A stretch of 64,000 bases of DNA, taken from assembly GCA_965212145.1 (NCBI GenBank), contig CBDBUY010000009.1:558001-622000 (forward strand), in the 5' to 3' direction. Numbering within the stretch: position 1 is the first letter of the stretch; every line of letters begins with the position of its first letter. Source of the DNA: JAAEPI01 sp965212145. Its GTDB lineage: Bacteria; Bacteroidota; Bacteroidia; Cytophagales; Cyclobacteriaceae. The translations under genes were made by a program, and so were the position numbers. The notes under the pieces are model-generated. The model was not told the origin of the DNA. It saw nothing but the letters and a program-made list of their open reading frames with translations, and did no database searches. Below, piece by piece: positions 27,001 through 35,742 of this stretch.

Positions 27001-28014
27001 CTAGAATTTAAGAATTTCATCAATAGGAACTTCCAGGACAATTCTGTGCTTTACATCCTTCTTATATGGACCAAGATTGTGTCCGTCTTTCTTTCCTCTA
27101 AATGGATATAGAAGTCCTACCTTTATTCTGATGCTAGATAAGATAGGAATATCGGCTCCCTGAGCTGAGATGGCGAATTCTGTATAGATGTTATTCCTGA
27201 ACTGTCTTGGATTGGCAAGTTCATCTTCTGTAGTAGGATCTGTAGTGGGACTTGCATATACGTCGTGGTAGAAACCAGAAAGCAAATATGTAGTGACAAA
27301 AGGCCCACCAAATTCTAGGGCGCCAGTATGCACACCAACGTAGAGCCTTTCATCGAAAACTTTCGTTCCTGCTCCTAAGAACCATCCACGTTTGTACTCC
27401 GAGATGTTTTGTAGCATTTCTTTGCTCATTAATAAAAAGTTCATTGAAGCATTGGCTTCCTTCAGGGTATTGGTTGAACTTGTAGAATCCGCGGCAGAAA
27501 AATTAAATTCAACGCCAGCCATCGAAAAAGCGTTTACGGGCTTTCCATATTGATCTGTTTTGAAAAGCCAGCCCAATGGATTAAATCTAAAATTGAATTT
27601 GACGAATGCGTCAAATAGTTCGTTTTCGGCTTTCTCTCCATCAATGGACTTTATCAATGAAACAAATGCAAAATTAGGATTGGAGCCAATCTGATCGGAG
27701 GTCTTAATTGTGATCTTCCATTCCTTAGAATCCGCTATCAATTGGAGCTCTAATTTCCCAGGTTTGTCCAGTTGCCATTCTTGTTCAAAGATGTCTTGAG
27801 TAATTTCATGCTTGGTTTCGTCGACAATAATGTAGAAGCTAGAATTGGCTCCAAGATTCTGTAATTGCAATTGGAACTTCTCTTTTAGTTCAACAATGTA
27901 TTCCTGATTATAATCTTCATTTGAAGACAAATCAATTGAGAATTTCAGGGGTGCTTTTTGTCCATTGGCATGAAAAATTGACAGTGCCATCAGTACGGTA
28001 AGGAGGGCTTTCAT
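27001..28014 (-). CDS. exported protein of unknown function
   Basis: A 337-residue protein with a signal peptide (MKALLTVLMALSIFHANGQ). The first ~130 residues are beta-rich and could be a small periplasmic domain; the rest has alternating strands with aromatic residues (KRGWFLGAGTKVF, LYVGVHTGALEFG, IRIKVGLLYPFRG) suggestive of an outer membrane or membrane-associated beta structure. I recognise no family. It is followed on the minus strand by the small protein gene 70 bp away. Confidence 0.75.
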   Translation of the reverse strand: MKALLTVLMALSIFHANGQKAPLKFSIDLSSNEDYNQEYIVELKEKFQLQLQNLGANSSFYIIVDETKHEITQDIFEQEWQLDKPGKLELQLIADSKEWKITIKTSDQIGSNPNFAFVSLIKSIDGEKAENELFDAFVKFNFRFNPLGWLFKTDQYGKPVNAFSMAGVEFNFSAADSTSSTNTLKEANASMNFLLMSKEMLQNISEYKRGWFLGAGTKVFDERLYVGVHTGALEFGGPFVTTYLLSGFYHDVYASPTTDPTTEDELANPRQFRNNIYTEFAISAQGADIPILSSIRIKVGLLYPFRGKKDGHNLGPYKKDVKHRIVLEVPIDEILKF

Positions 28015-28337
28015 GAGATTTTAAGTTTGGTTTGAAATAAAGTTCTAATTGATTCTTTGTGAATCCTATACCCCTCTATAGGTATTTCACAACGGTCAGT
28101 GTATAATTCAAATAACGGATTGGAGAATTTTTAGAAGTAGGAGGTTAGGGACAATGGATAGGATTTATTCCATTGGCTTTTGATAATAGGTGTGGGGTTA
28201 GTGATCGCTCCAGCCGTGCTCCGTCGTTGAAGCTTTGGCGCAATCGACTGGCTTTTACTTTAGCTCATACCCACGGTCATGCGCTTCATTCCCTCGTGAA
28301 CTTACGTTTCTTCCTAGATAGTAAACAAAGAAATCAA

Positions 28338-28362
28338 GCCTGCCTGCCTGCCGGCAGGGCTG
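28338..28362. repeat. GCCTGCC...GGCAGG palindromic element, copy 1
   Basis: A 25 bp sequence beginning GCCTGCCTGCCTGCCGGCAG, identical to 28885-28909. Its core CCTGCCGGCAGG is a perfect palindrome. Confidence 0.85.
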
Positions 28363-28391
28363 TTTTATAAATGGCGGTAAAAATGCTTTTC

Positions 28392-28640
28392 CGCTCGAGC
28401 CGCGGTGGCTTCCCCTTTTGTCTTGAAACAAAAGCGGAGGAAAAATTCAAGGCTGCCTGTAAATGGCTAAAAATCTCTCTTCATTCTGGAAATCCTTGAA
28501 ACTCGTCCGACTGAGTCGTCCTCAGACAGCCAAGTATTTCTATCAGCCCGACGATCAATTTTTTAAACGCCATTTCCATGAAGGCCGATCCTTAGCGCAA
28601 ATGCGCGAGTTGGATTGGCCTTAAAGAAAATCATGAAAAG
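28392..28640. repeat. ~250 bp direct repeat, copy A
   Basis: Nearly identical to 28826-29094 apart from a few substitutions and a 20 bp insertion present only in copy B. It contains the inverted repeat CTTTTGTCTTGAAACAAAAG. No intact reading frame is shared, so this is an interspersed repeat rather than a gene. Confidence 0.9.
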
Positions 28641-28767
28641 GATTGAGAGGCCTGAGCGGTTAAAAAATATAATTTCTTGATCCCCCAAGTTTCTTGGGGG
28701 TGAGCTTATTAGATTTTCACTGAAGGTCGATTCAATCCCATGATTTTATTTTAGCCTTGATTTTTTG

Positions 28768-28795
28768 AATACTTTTTTATCAAGAAAAAAGTATT
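28768..28795. repeat. perfect 11 bp inverted repeat
   Basis: AATACTTTTTT and AAAAAAGTATT around a 6 bp loop. It could fold as an AT-rich hairpin on either strand. It lies between the two ~250 bp repeat copies and is not next to any gene end. Confidence 0.75.
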
Positions 28796-28825
28796 GGCCT
28801 TCCCGGCCTGAGGGAGTTGGTTGAT

Positions 28826-29094
28826 CGCTCGAGCCGCGGTGGCTTCCCCTTTTGTCTTGAAACATAAGCGGAGGAAAAATTCAAGCCTGCCTGCCTGCCG
28901 GCAGGGCTGCCTATAAATGGCTAAAAATCTCTCTTCGTTCTGGAAATCCTTGAAACTCGTCCGACTGTGTCGTCCTCAGACAGCCAAGTATTTCTATCAG
29001 CCCGACGATCAATTTTTTAAACGCCATTTCCATGAAGGCCGATCCTTTGCGCAAATGCGCGAGTTGGATTGGCCTTAAAGAAAATCATGAAAAG
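28826..29094. repeat. ~250 bp direct repeat, copy B with 20 bp insertion
   Basis: Matches copy A end to end but carries an extra CCTGCCTGCCTGCCGGCAGG after the shared TTCAAG. The insertion is the same palindromic element found at 28338, so it shows this small element as a separate, apparently mobile or expandable unit. Confidence 0.9.
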
Positions 29095-29134
29095 AACGCT
29101 GGGTCTTACTAATTGCAATAGTCTAAGCATTCAG

Positions 29135-29187
29135 GAGATTGCCACGTTATAATCGTCTATCGAACGATTGTTCCTCGCAATGACGGT
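29135..29187. repeat. nested palindrome of the GAGATTGC...GCAATGACGG type
   Basis: Outer arms ATTGC and GCAAT enclose a second inverted repeat AATCGT/ACGATT. I recognise the type as a widespread intergenic repeat of Bacteroidota, from memory rather than a search. It lies about 60 bp beyond the oadB-like stop. Confidence 0.6.
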
Positions 29188-29249
29188 TTGAATGACGCTT
29201 GGTGACGAGTTGATAATCAGGTGATCGCTCACGCGCTCCATGGGGGGAT

Positions 29250-30440
29250 TTACCCCAAAAATGAAATCAGCACTCCGGCCGCAACGGCAGAGCCAATCAC
29301 CCCTGAGATATTGGAGGCCATGGCGTACTGGAGCAGGTGGTTGGATGGGTCGTGCTTCAGCGCTAGCTCATTGGCTACACGGGAGGCCATAGGTACTGCG
29401 CTCAGTCCGGTTGCTCCGATCAGCGGGTTGATTTTCTTCTTAGCTAAGAGGTTGTACACCTTCACCGCGAAAATGCCTCCCGCAATAGAAATTGCAAAAG
29501 CGATAAATCCACCACCGATTATCATTAAAGTTTCTACCTGAAGAAAGGCCTTCACGGTCATCGTTCCCCCGACTGCAAGTCCAAGGAAGATGGTCGCGGC
29601 ATTTAGGATGGTGTCATTGGCAGCTTTTGACAGACGTCCGGTCGAAGCACCGATTTCCTTCACGAGGTTTCCGAATAGGAGCATCCCTAGCAAGGGCACA
29701 GAAGACGGGACCAGTATAGAAACTATCGTCCCCACACCAATCGGGAAGAGAATTTTTAAGGTTTGTAGGTTCTTGATGGGCGTTTTGGATGGATACAGCT
29801 TGTCCTGCTGCTTCATGTTGATCTTCAACTCATTCTTGGTCATGGTGAGCCGCACCACGAATGGGATGATTACCGGAACGAGTGCCATGTAAGAGTACGC
29901 TGCAATAGCAATTGGACCAAGTAGGTGAGGAGCCAGTTTAATCGTCGTATAAATGGCCGTAGGTCCATCAGCGCCTCCAATGATCCCGAGTGCTCCAGCT
30001 TCCTTGAGGGTGAAACCGAATGCCACCGCCGAGATTAGAACAGTAAAAATGCCTATTTGCGCTGCTGCGCCGAAGAAGGCCAATCTGAGGTTTCGTAGCA
30101 TGGGACCAAAATCAGTCAAAGCTCCAACGCCAAGGAAAATGATGGGAGGGAGGAAGCCGGTTTTGATCAGAGAGTAGTAGATGAAGTTCATGATCCCATG
30201 CTGCTGCGCAATCTGATACAGCGTCAGGGATTCATCGATTTTAACCACGCCCATTTGTCCACCGGGGAAATTGGCGAGCAACATCCCAAAGGCAATGGGT
30301 ACCAGCAACAGCGGCTCGTATTGCTTTTTTATTCCGAGATAAAGTAGAAAAAATGCGATCGCCATCATTAGTAGATAAGCAGGATTCTCCCCAATCTGCT
30401 GCAAAGCAGTCATCTCATAAAGTCGCTGAAGTAGTTCCAA
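29250..30440 (-). CDS. oadB: sodium ion-translocating decarboxylase beta subunit
   Basis: A 396-residue integral membrane protein with many hydrophobic segments, the sodium channel subunit of the OadB/GcdB/MmdB family. Signature stretches include LGVGALTDFGPML, GIIGGADGPTAI (about 158-169, around the sodium site) and ATGLSAVPMASRVANE near the C-terminus. It couples decarboxylation of the carboxybiotin made by the alpha subunit to sodium export. It is last in the gamma-alpha-beta operon, 1 bp after the alpha gene. The substrate acid depends on the alpha subunit, which is divergent here. Confidence 0.94.
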   Translation of the reverse strand: MELLQRLYEMTALQQIGENPAYLLMMAIAFFLLYLGIKKQYEPLLLVPIAFGMLLANFPGGQMGVVKIDESLTLYQIAQQHGIMNFIYYSLIKTGFLPPIIFLGVGALTDFGPMLRNLRLAFFGAAAQIGIFTVLISAVAFGFTLKEAGALGIIGGADGPTAIYTTIKLAPHLLGPIAIAAYSYMALVPVIIPFVVRLTMTKNELKINMKQQDKLYPSKTPIKNLQTLKILFPIGVGTIVSILVPSSVPLLGMLLFGNLVKEIGASTGRLSKAANDTILNAATIFLGLAVGGTMTVKAFLQVETLMIIGGGFIAFAISIAGGIFAVKVYNLLAKKKINPLIGATGLSAVPMASRVANELALKHDPSNHLLQYAMASNISGVIGSAVAAGVLISFLG

Positions 30441-30441
30441 A

Positions 30442-32307
30442 TCAGTTTAGTTTGAAGAGTACATCGTCATCAAGGATGCTGTCCTGGTCTTTGACTAGAA
30501 TTTCAGTAACTGTGCCTTCGACATCCGACTTCACAGCGTTGCTCACTTTCATTGCTTCAATGTAGCAGACGACATCTCCCACATTTACCTTATCGCCCAC
30601 TTTCAGTGGTTTTTCTGTTGAGTCCTTGGTGAGGTATACTTTTCCTTCCAATGGAGCCACGATTTCCTTCGAGCTGCCATTAGAGGAGGCGGCCACTGGT
30701 TGGGAATCTGTTTTTTCCTCTGATGTTGTGGTATTTCCTTCAGCACCATCGTAAGAGACATGTACTTTATACTTCTCCCCATTCACCTCTATGTTGAGAG
30801 TTTTGGGTTGCGGTGCGGCTGATGTCGCTGCAATCGGGGCTGCTTGTGCTCCTTTTTTCTCCGCCAGGTCTTTCTCAAAATCCTCTTTGGCTTTACCCGA
30901 CTTGTACGCCTCATACTGGGCCGGGTGCATGGCATACTCGAATAACTCCTCGTCATCCTGCCCCGTTTCCCAGCCTTTTTCTTGCATTTTCGCCCGGTAT
31001 TCATCCAGCGCATCCGGTTGCAAGTCCTGTGGATCACCTTCGAAGAATTCACGACCTTGTTCGGCTGCCAAATCTTTTAGCTCCTGTCCAACTTCTCCAG
31101 GAAGTCTCCCAGATTTACCGAGTAGCATGTCCCAGGTGTTGTCATCCAAAAGTGACCATCGTTCTTTGCCTTTCATCATTTGCATGACGTTGACCAAGGC
31201 GGCATTTTTCACGTATTGGCTGAAAGGTGTGACCAAAGGCGGGTAGCCCATCTTCGGCCATATTTCTTCGACTTCTTCAAAAAGAGCAATCAGCAGCTCG
31301 TCCTGTGAGACCGATGGCTTCCCTTTTTTCTCCATCCACTTATTCAAACTAGCAAGGTTGTTTTCCAGATCGGCCATCAAACTACCCATCATTCCGCCAG
31401 GAAGCCCTGGCCCGATGAGTAGGGCATTCATGAGTCGGTTTTTTGGATTGATGTAGTAGCCTAAAAATTCGTCGATGAATTTCTGCGTCAGACTTCTCGC
31501 GTGCATGTAGGCCTTCATGTTGATGTCAGGCAAAGAGAAGCCGGCATCCTTGAGCATTTCATGAATGGTAATTACGTCGGCATGACTGGTTCCAAAGGAG
31601 AGCGGCTCCATGCCCACGTCAATGTATTCAGCACCAGCGCGAGCGGCTTCCAAGGAGGAAGCGACACTAAATCCCGGACCAGAGTGTCCGTGGTACTCCA
31701 CGATCATGTCTTTCTTAATGGCCTTGATGCCTTCCACGATTCTTCCGATAGTGGCCGGACGACCAATGCCGGCCATGTCCTTGATACAGATTTCCTCTGC
31801 CCCCATATCGATCAGCTCACCGGCCATTTTGATGTAATAGTCGGCGGTGTGCAGCTCGGAATGCGTAATGCAAAGGGCGCATTGTGAAATCATGCCACCT
31901 TCTTTGGCATAATCGATCGATAGCTTCAAATTTCTCACGTCATTCAGGCCGTCGAAAGATCGAGAAATGTCCGTTCCCTGAATTTTCTTCAGTTTGAACA
32001 TCAGCTTTCTGACATCACGAGGAACCGGGTACATGCGCAGTGCATTCAGTCCTCTTTCTAACATGTGCGTTTGAATACCCGCGTCGTTGAATGATTGCGT
32101 CCACTCTCTAACCGACTTGTTTGGGTTTTCTCCATAGAGGAGATTGATCTGCTCAAATCCACCTCCGTTGGTTTCTACTCTGGCAAAGCAGCCCATGTCC
32201 ACAATGGGTTCGGCCACCTTCACCAGTTGATCTACACGTGGCATGTATTTGCCTGACGATTGCCATAGGTCACGATAGACCAGACTAAGTCCTATTTCTC
32301 TTCCCAT
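30442..32307 (-). CDS. biotin-containing carboxyltransferase, oxaloacetate decarboxylase alpha-like
   Basis: A 621-residue cytosolic subunit: an HMGL-like TIM barrel (about 1-270) with ICIKDMAG (lysine placed to be carbamylated) and a histidine pair in EYHGHSGPG, a PYC/OADA conserved domain, an Ala/Pro-rich linker (about 490-560) and a C-terminal biotinyl domain with EAMKV (biotin Lys587). The N-terminal motif is VYRDLWQSSG instead of the usual TTLRDGHQS, and the metal site is also altered, so it is a divergent member and the substrate may not be oxaloacetate. It is flanked by the gamma and beta genes. Confidence 0.88.
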   Translation of the reverse strand: MGREIGLSLVYRDLWQSSGKYMPRVDQLVKVAEPIVDMGCFARVETNGGGFEQINLLYGENPNKSVREWTQSFNDAGIQTHMLERGLNALRMYPVPRDVRKLMFKLKKIQGTDISRSFDGLNDVRNLKLSIDYAKEGGMISQCALCITHSELHTADYYIKMAGELIDMGAEEICIKDMAGIGRPATIGRIVEGIKAIKKDMIVEYHGHSGPGFSVASSLEAARAGAEYIDVGMEPLSFGTSHADVITIHEMLKDAGFSLPDINMKAYMHARSLTQKFIDEFLGYYINPKNRLMNALLIGPGLPGGMMGSLMADLENNLASLNKWMEKKGKPSVSQDELLIALFEEVEEIWPKMGYPPLVTPFSQYVKNAALVNVMQMMKGKERWSLLDDNTWDMLLGKSGRLPGEVGQELKDLAAEQGREFFEGDPQDLQPDALDEYRAKMQEKGWETGQDDEELFEYAMHPAQYEAYKSGKAKEDFEKDLAEKKGAQAAPIAATSAAPQPKTLNIEVNGEKYKVHVSYDGAEGNTTTSEEKTDSQPVAASSNGSSKEIVAPLEGKVYLTKDSTEKPLKVGDKVNVGDVVCYIEAMKVSNAVKSDVEGTVTEILVKDQDSILDDDVLFKLN

Positions 32308-32319
32308 TATTTAGCTGGA

Positions 32320-32550
32320 TTAATCTTTTTCGATTTTGGTAATTCGCCCCTGTCCTCCTGTGAATTGCTCAACAGCCGCTGTTATCACCGCCAGTGTTTG
32401 GTTATCTACATCGGATTTTACCTGTGATGTCAGCTTGTTGACCAACCTGATCAACAGGTTGCCTGTCAACACGACCAAGAGTAAGACCACAAAAACAGTG
32501 ATCATTCCGATCGCTAAAAGCATCAATGCAGTGGAAATTTCTGTGCTCAT
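32320..32550 (-). CDS. oadG: sodium pump decarboxylase gamma subunit
   Basis: A 76-residue protein with one N-terminal membrane helix (ALMLLAIGMITVFVVLLLVVLTG region) and a short charged tail, as in OadG, which anchors and stabilises the decarboxylase complex. I start at the ATG giving MSTEISTAL; an in-frame TTG upstream would add seven residues. A TACATTTG sequence on the minus strand at 32569-32576 is a plausible -7 element for the whole oadG-alpha-oadB operon, though no -33 match is clear. Confidence 0.85.
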   Translation of the reverse strand: MSTEISTALMLLAIGMITVFVVLLLVVLTGNLLIRLVNKLTSQVKSDVDNQTLAVITAAVEQFTGGQGRITKIEKD

Positions 32551-32632
32551 AAGTTGTTGTCGTAGATTCAAATGTAAATTCTATTGACTAGAATCGGCAC
32601 AGAGTCGCCCGATTTCTACGATCCAAGGAAGG

Positions 32633-34762
32633 TTAGCTATTACCAAGTTCCTTCCGCCAGCTTCCATCAAGAAGCAGACTGTGTGCTCGAATTTTTCGTT
32701 TGAATAGATCTGATCTTAGTCTTTCGGAGTAATACGTGGAATTTTGGGACCCGATGATGATCTCCTGAAAAGTAAAGTTTTCCATTAGCCAATCCACGGA
32801 TCGAACGGACTGATTGTTAATCACCAAAATATCTGTTTCCAATGGTTTTGAGACTTCTAATCCGGATAGGAGGGAATCCAGAATTAGAATTCTGTGACCC
32901 GATACTGTGCCGATGCGCATTCGTCCTTTGGCACTTTGAACTTCCTCAAATTCTCTTAAATCCTGATCGTACGGTTTTAAGCCGGTTGCCCTTCGAAAGG
33001 GATTGATTTGAAAATTCAATAACTCATGATCAGCCTCATCAAGTGATTCAACGAACAAGACAGCCTGATTCCCTTTGATGTAATCAACGGCCGTGGTGCT
33101 GGCTATGTCATAGATGATGATTTCCTCCTTTTGCAGTTGCTTCCAATACTCGTAGGTCGAATTACCGAAAATCAAGAGTAGGGTCAAGATGGAAGAGTTG
33201 AGATACAGGGAACTCTTATGGTAGGCTCCCAACAATATGAGAATCAAAAAGCCGTAAACGAGCCAAACTTGCAGATCATTGAAGTAGAGCCAGGTAATGA
33301 GACTGCCAGGAATGCTCTCAACGAGAATGACCAGATAGTTCATCAACTGAATAATACCGTCTAATACGAATCCAATGAAAAGCCCCACATAATCAAACAC
33401 AGACCCGACAACCAGCATGGAAATGCCCATGATCATGATTACGGTAGCTCCCGGAATTACGACCAGATTCGAAAGAAAAAAGTACGTTGGGAATTGATGG
33501 AAGTAATAAACGGTCAACGGGAGAGTAGAAATCTGAGCGGCGATGGAGACGGCCGTGATTTGCCAAACCTTGTCGACGAAAGGATTGCTGATATACGTTA
33601 GATGATAGATTTTGGGTTGCAGATAGACAATCCCGGTTAATGCCAGGAATGAAAGTTGAAATCCGACCGAGAAAATAAAATTAGGGTCATAAAGCAGTAG
33701 TATGAAGCACGCAATTCCCAGGGAATTGTAAATGTTATTGTCCCTATTGATGGCCTGACTAGTGGCCATGACGGAAAACATAACGGCTGCCCTGAGTACC
33801 GATGGTGACATTCCGGTGATGAAGGTGTACATCCAAATGACGGCAATGGATATCACCGCAATGAAAAAGCGACCTCCTTTCTTTTTCTTCAGTGGCTTGA
33901 GAATTCCAAGAAGCAGCAGGTAAAGAATTCCCACATGCAAACCTGATACCGCTAGCACGTGCATGGCACCAGCGGAGGCATAAGCCGTTTTTAAGTCTTC
34001 CGAAAGATAATCCTTGACTCCTATCAAAAGAGCCAGAGCGATCGACTGAGCCTGTTCGTTTTGAATGTAATCTGTGATCTTGTAGCGCAGATATCCGCGG
34101 ATTTTCAAGGCGGATGCTAAAATTTCATTAGGCGGATCATTCCCAATATGCATGAATTGGCTTCTATTGATAAAGCACTGTCCGTGGATTCCCTGCCGGG
34201 CCACATAAGCCGAATAGTTGAATTCCTCCGGATTTGTTGGCGGTGGAATTTCACTTGGCCGTGCATTCACCCGAATACGATCTCCATATTCCAGTGCTTC
34301 CAGCTCGGCAAGTCGACCTGAGAGCTGATCTTTCTTGATGTACAGGTGAAGATCCCCGATAACTTGAAATACCCCGGAATCTGTCTTTATCAGATTTACC
34401 TTGACAGAATACCTTCTTGTCGTAATTTTTTCCAAGGGGTCGGAAAAAATCGTTCCCTCAAACATGGAGATGCGCCCAGGGGCATTGCGCCAGTGATTTT
34501 CATCATCCAGCTCAATTTCTTCCTTGGCAATCCAACCAAACATGTAGCCTACTAGCATGAGCCCAGCCAACCCAGGTAAAACAGCAAGACGATTAATTCT
34601 CAATGGAATCCGAAAAGCCCAGAGGATTAGGAAAAATCCCAGTAGCATTCCTGTGAGTAAAAACGGCTCAGACCACCATTTGGGACCGGATTCAAATAGC
34701 AATATCCCACCAATGGCGGCAAAGGACAAACGAACAAACGGAAAGCGATTCCAAACAAACAT
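32633..34762 (-). CDS. comEC: ComEC/Rec2-family competence protein
   Basis: A 709-residue polytopic membrane protein of the ComEC/Rec2 DNA-uptake channel family. It has N-terminal helices, a DUF4131-like OB domain at about 100-200, and the Competence domain with AMHVLAVSGLHVGILYLLL (about 266-284) and the later GMSPSVLRA motif. The metallo-beta-lactamase domain found at the C-terminus in many ComEC proteins is absent; instead there is a short ~170-residue soluble tail. This short form is usual in the Bacteroidota as far as I know. Function in single-strand DNA import is inferred from the family. Confidence 0.92.
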   Translation of the reverse strand: MFVWNRFPFVRLSFAAIGGILLFESGPKWWSEPFLLTGMLLGFFLILWAFRIPLRINRLAVLPGLAGLMLVGYMFGWIAKEEIELDDENHWRNAPGRISMFEGTIFSDPLEKITTRRYSVKVNLIKTDSGVFQVIGDLHLYIKKDQLSGRLAELEALEYGDRIRVNARPSEIPPPTNPEEFNYSAYVARQGIHGQCFINRSQFMHIGNDPPNEILASALKIRGYLRYKITDYIQNEQAQSIALALLIGVKDYLSEDLKTAYASAGAMHVLAVSGLHVGILYLLLLGILKPLKKKKGGRFFIAVISIAVIWMYTFITGMSPSVLRAAVMFSVMATSQAINRDNNIYNSLGIACFILLLYDPNFIFSVGFQLSFLALTGIVYLQPKIYHLTYISNPFVDKVWQITAVSIAAQISTLPLTVYYFHQFPTYFFLSNLVVIPGATVIMIMGISMLVVGSVFDYVGLFIGFVLDGIIQLMNYLVILVESIPGSLITWLYFNDLQVWLVYGFLILILLGAYHKSSLYLNSSILTLLLIFGNSTYEYWKQLQKEEIIIYDIASTTAVDYIKGNQAVLFVESLDEADHELLNFQINPFRRATGLKPYDQDLREFEEVQSAKGRMRIGTVSGHRILILDSLLSGLEVSKPLETDILVINNQSVRSVDWLMENFTFQEIIIGSQNSTYYSERLRSDLFKRKIRAHSLLLDGSWRKELGNS

Positions 34763-34834
34763 AGCGGTTTGATAAAAGTAAGCTCGGATTTAATTAAAAC
34801 CTAATGGATTGGTAACATGGCATGAATTATGACG

Positions 34835-34864
34835 TTTGGAATTAAGATCAAATTTTTAATTTTG
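34835..34864 (+). promoter_or_regulatory. candidate Bacteroidota-type promoter
   Basis: TTTG at 34835-34838, 18 bp spacer, TAATTTTG at 34857-34864. It ends only 4 bp before the ATG at 34869, so transcription would start at or just beside the start codon and the mRNA would have almost no leader. Confidence 0.5.
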
Positions 34865-34868
34865 TGAT

Positions 34869-35309
34869 ATGAAGTCTTTGCTATTGAGTTTCTTGATTTT
34901 CGGGTTTTCAACATCCACTGATCTAGGGCCAGCTGAATTGGAGTGGGTAACCGACTATGAAGATGCCTTTGTCCAAGCCAAGAAGGAGGGGAAGCTCGTA
35001 TTGATCAACTTCACTGGCTCTGACTGGTGTGGATGGTGCAAAAGGCTGGATCGTGAGGTATTCAGTCAGCCGGCTTTTCAAGAATATGCTGAGGAAAATC
35101 TGGTTTTACTGATGCTGGATTATCCCAGAAGGACGCCTCAGCCCAAGGAGGTTAAAATTAAAAACCAGCAGTTGGCTCGAGAATTTGGAGTTCGAGGGTT
35201 TCCAACCATCCTATTGGCCAAACCAAACCAACAAGTCATCTTAAGAACAGGCTATCAAAGAGGTGGAGCGGAGAGCTATGTGAGACACCTCAAGCGAGCG
35301 ATCAACTAA
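34869..35309 (+). CDS. exported thioredoxin-family protein
   Basis: A 146-residue protein with an N-terminal signal peptide (MKSLLLSFLIFGFSTS) and a thioredoxin fold. The redox motif is CGWC at 54-57 (SDWCGWCKRLD), and the cis-Pro is in GFPTILL. It belongs to the DsbD-gamma/thioredoxin_7 type that reduces or checks thiols in the periplasm. The 3' end overlaps the convergent GNAT gene by 8 bp. No redox partner gene is adjacent. Confidence 0.9.
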   Translation: MKSLLLSFLIFGFSTSTDLGPAELEWVTDYEDAFVQAKKEGKLVLINFTGSDWCGWCKRLDREVFSQPAFQEYAEENLVLLMLDYPRRTPQPKEVKIKNQQLAREFGVRGFPTILLAKPNQQVILRTGYQRGGAESYVRHLKRAIN

Positions 35310-35742
35310 TCCGGTCCATCGTGTAATGGAGGATGTTGCATTCTTCAAACATGTCACCGACTTTCTGGAAACCGAATTTCTCGTAAAGAGGAATAGCATC
35401 CAATTGCGCATGCATGTACATTTTGTGGCCATGCCCTTTTTTCTGATGAATGTCATCGATCACGGCTTTGACCAGGCCGGATCCAACTCCCTTGGATCGC
35501 CAGGTCTTCTTTACAGCGAATCGCTCCAGCTTCAAGCCATTGTCTGTTTCACGCCAACGAGCTGCTCCGATAGCATTCTGTTCTTGATCCAGCGCTACAA
35601 AATGGTGTGAGGAATCCTCAAACTCATCGAATTCTTCCTCACGATCTACTTGCTGTTCGATGACAAATACTTCTTCTCGCAGAGCAAATAGTTTCTCTTT
35701 CTGCTCATCAGTTGTCACTGGGAGAACCACGAACTCACTCAT
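35302..35742 (-). CDS. GNAT family N-acetyltransferase (ElaA-like)
   Basis: A 146-residue acetyl-CoA-dependent acetyltransferase. The cofactor-binding loop is RSKGVGSGLV (about 82-91), and the region HAQLDAIPLYEKFGF is the family's beta6-alpha4 segment. The acetyl acceptor is unknown. Its ATG overlaps the phoH stop by 4 bp (ATGA), so it is translated after phoH from the same message. Confidence 0.92.
   Translation of the reverse strand: MSEFVVLPVTTDEQKEKLFALREEVFVIEQQVDREEEFDEFEDSSHHFVALDQEQNAIGAARWRETDNGLKLERFAVKKTWRSKGVGSGLVKAVIDDIHQKKGHGHKMYMHAQLDAIPLYEKFGFQKVGDMFEECNILHYTMDRIS

Larger units (their letters stand above)
28015..29249. other. 1.2 kb gene-free repeat island
   Basis: No credible gene was found on either strand; short frames here change between repeat copies. 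The region contains a ~250 bp direct repeat (two copies), a GCCTGCCTGCCTGCCGGCAG palindromic element (two copies), two strong hairpins (28682-28700 and 28768-28795), a small inverted repeat CCTATA/TATAGG (28065-28082) near the start of the upstream exported protein gene, and a nested palindrome at 29135-29187. The words GATCGCTC followed by a GCCG- or GCGC-rich stretch recur at about 28201, 28392, 28823 and 29223. Confidence 0.8.

Noticed and set aside
28173..28370. 65-codon frame in the repeat island
   Set aside because: It runs through a palindromic repeat element and has no start context or similarity to a protein family I know.
28338..28909. Repeated GCCTGCC...GGCAGG words considered as a CRISPR array
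   Set aside because: There are only two copies far apart, with no regular spacers and no cas genes.
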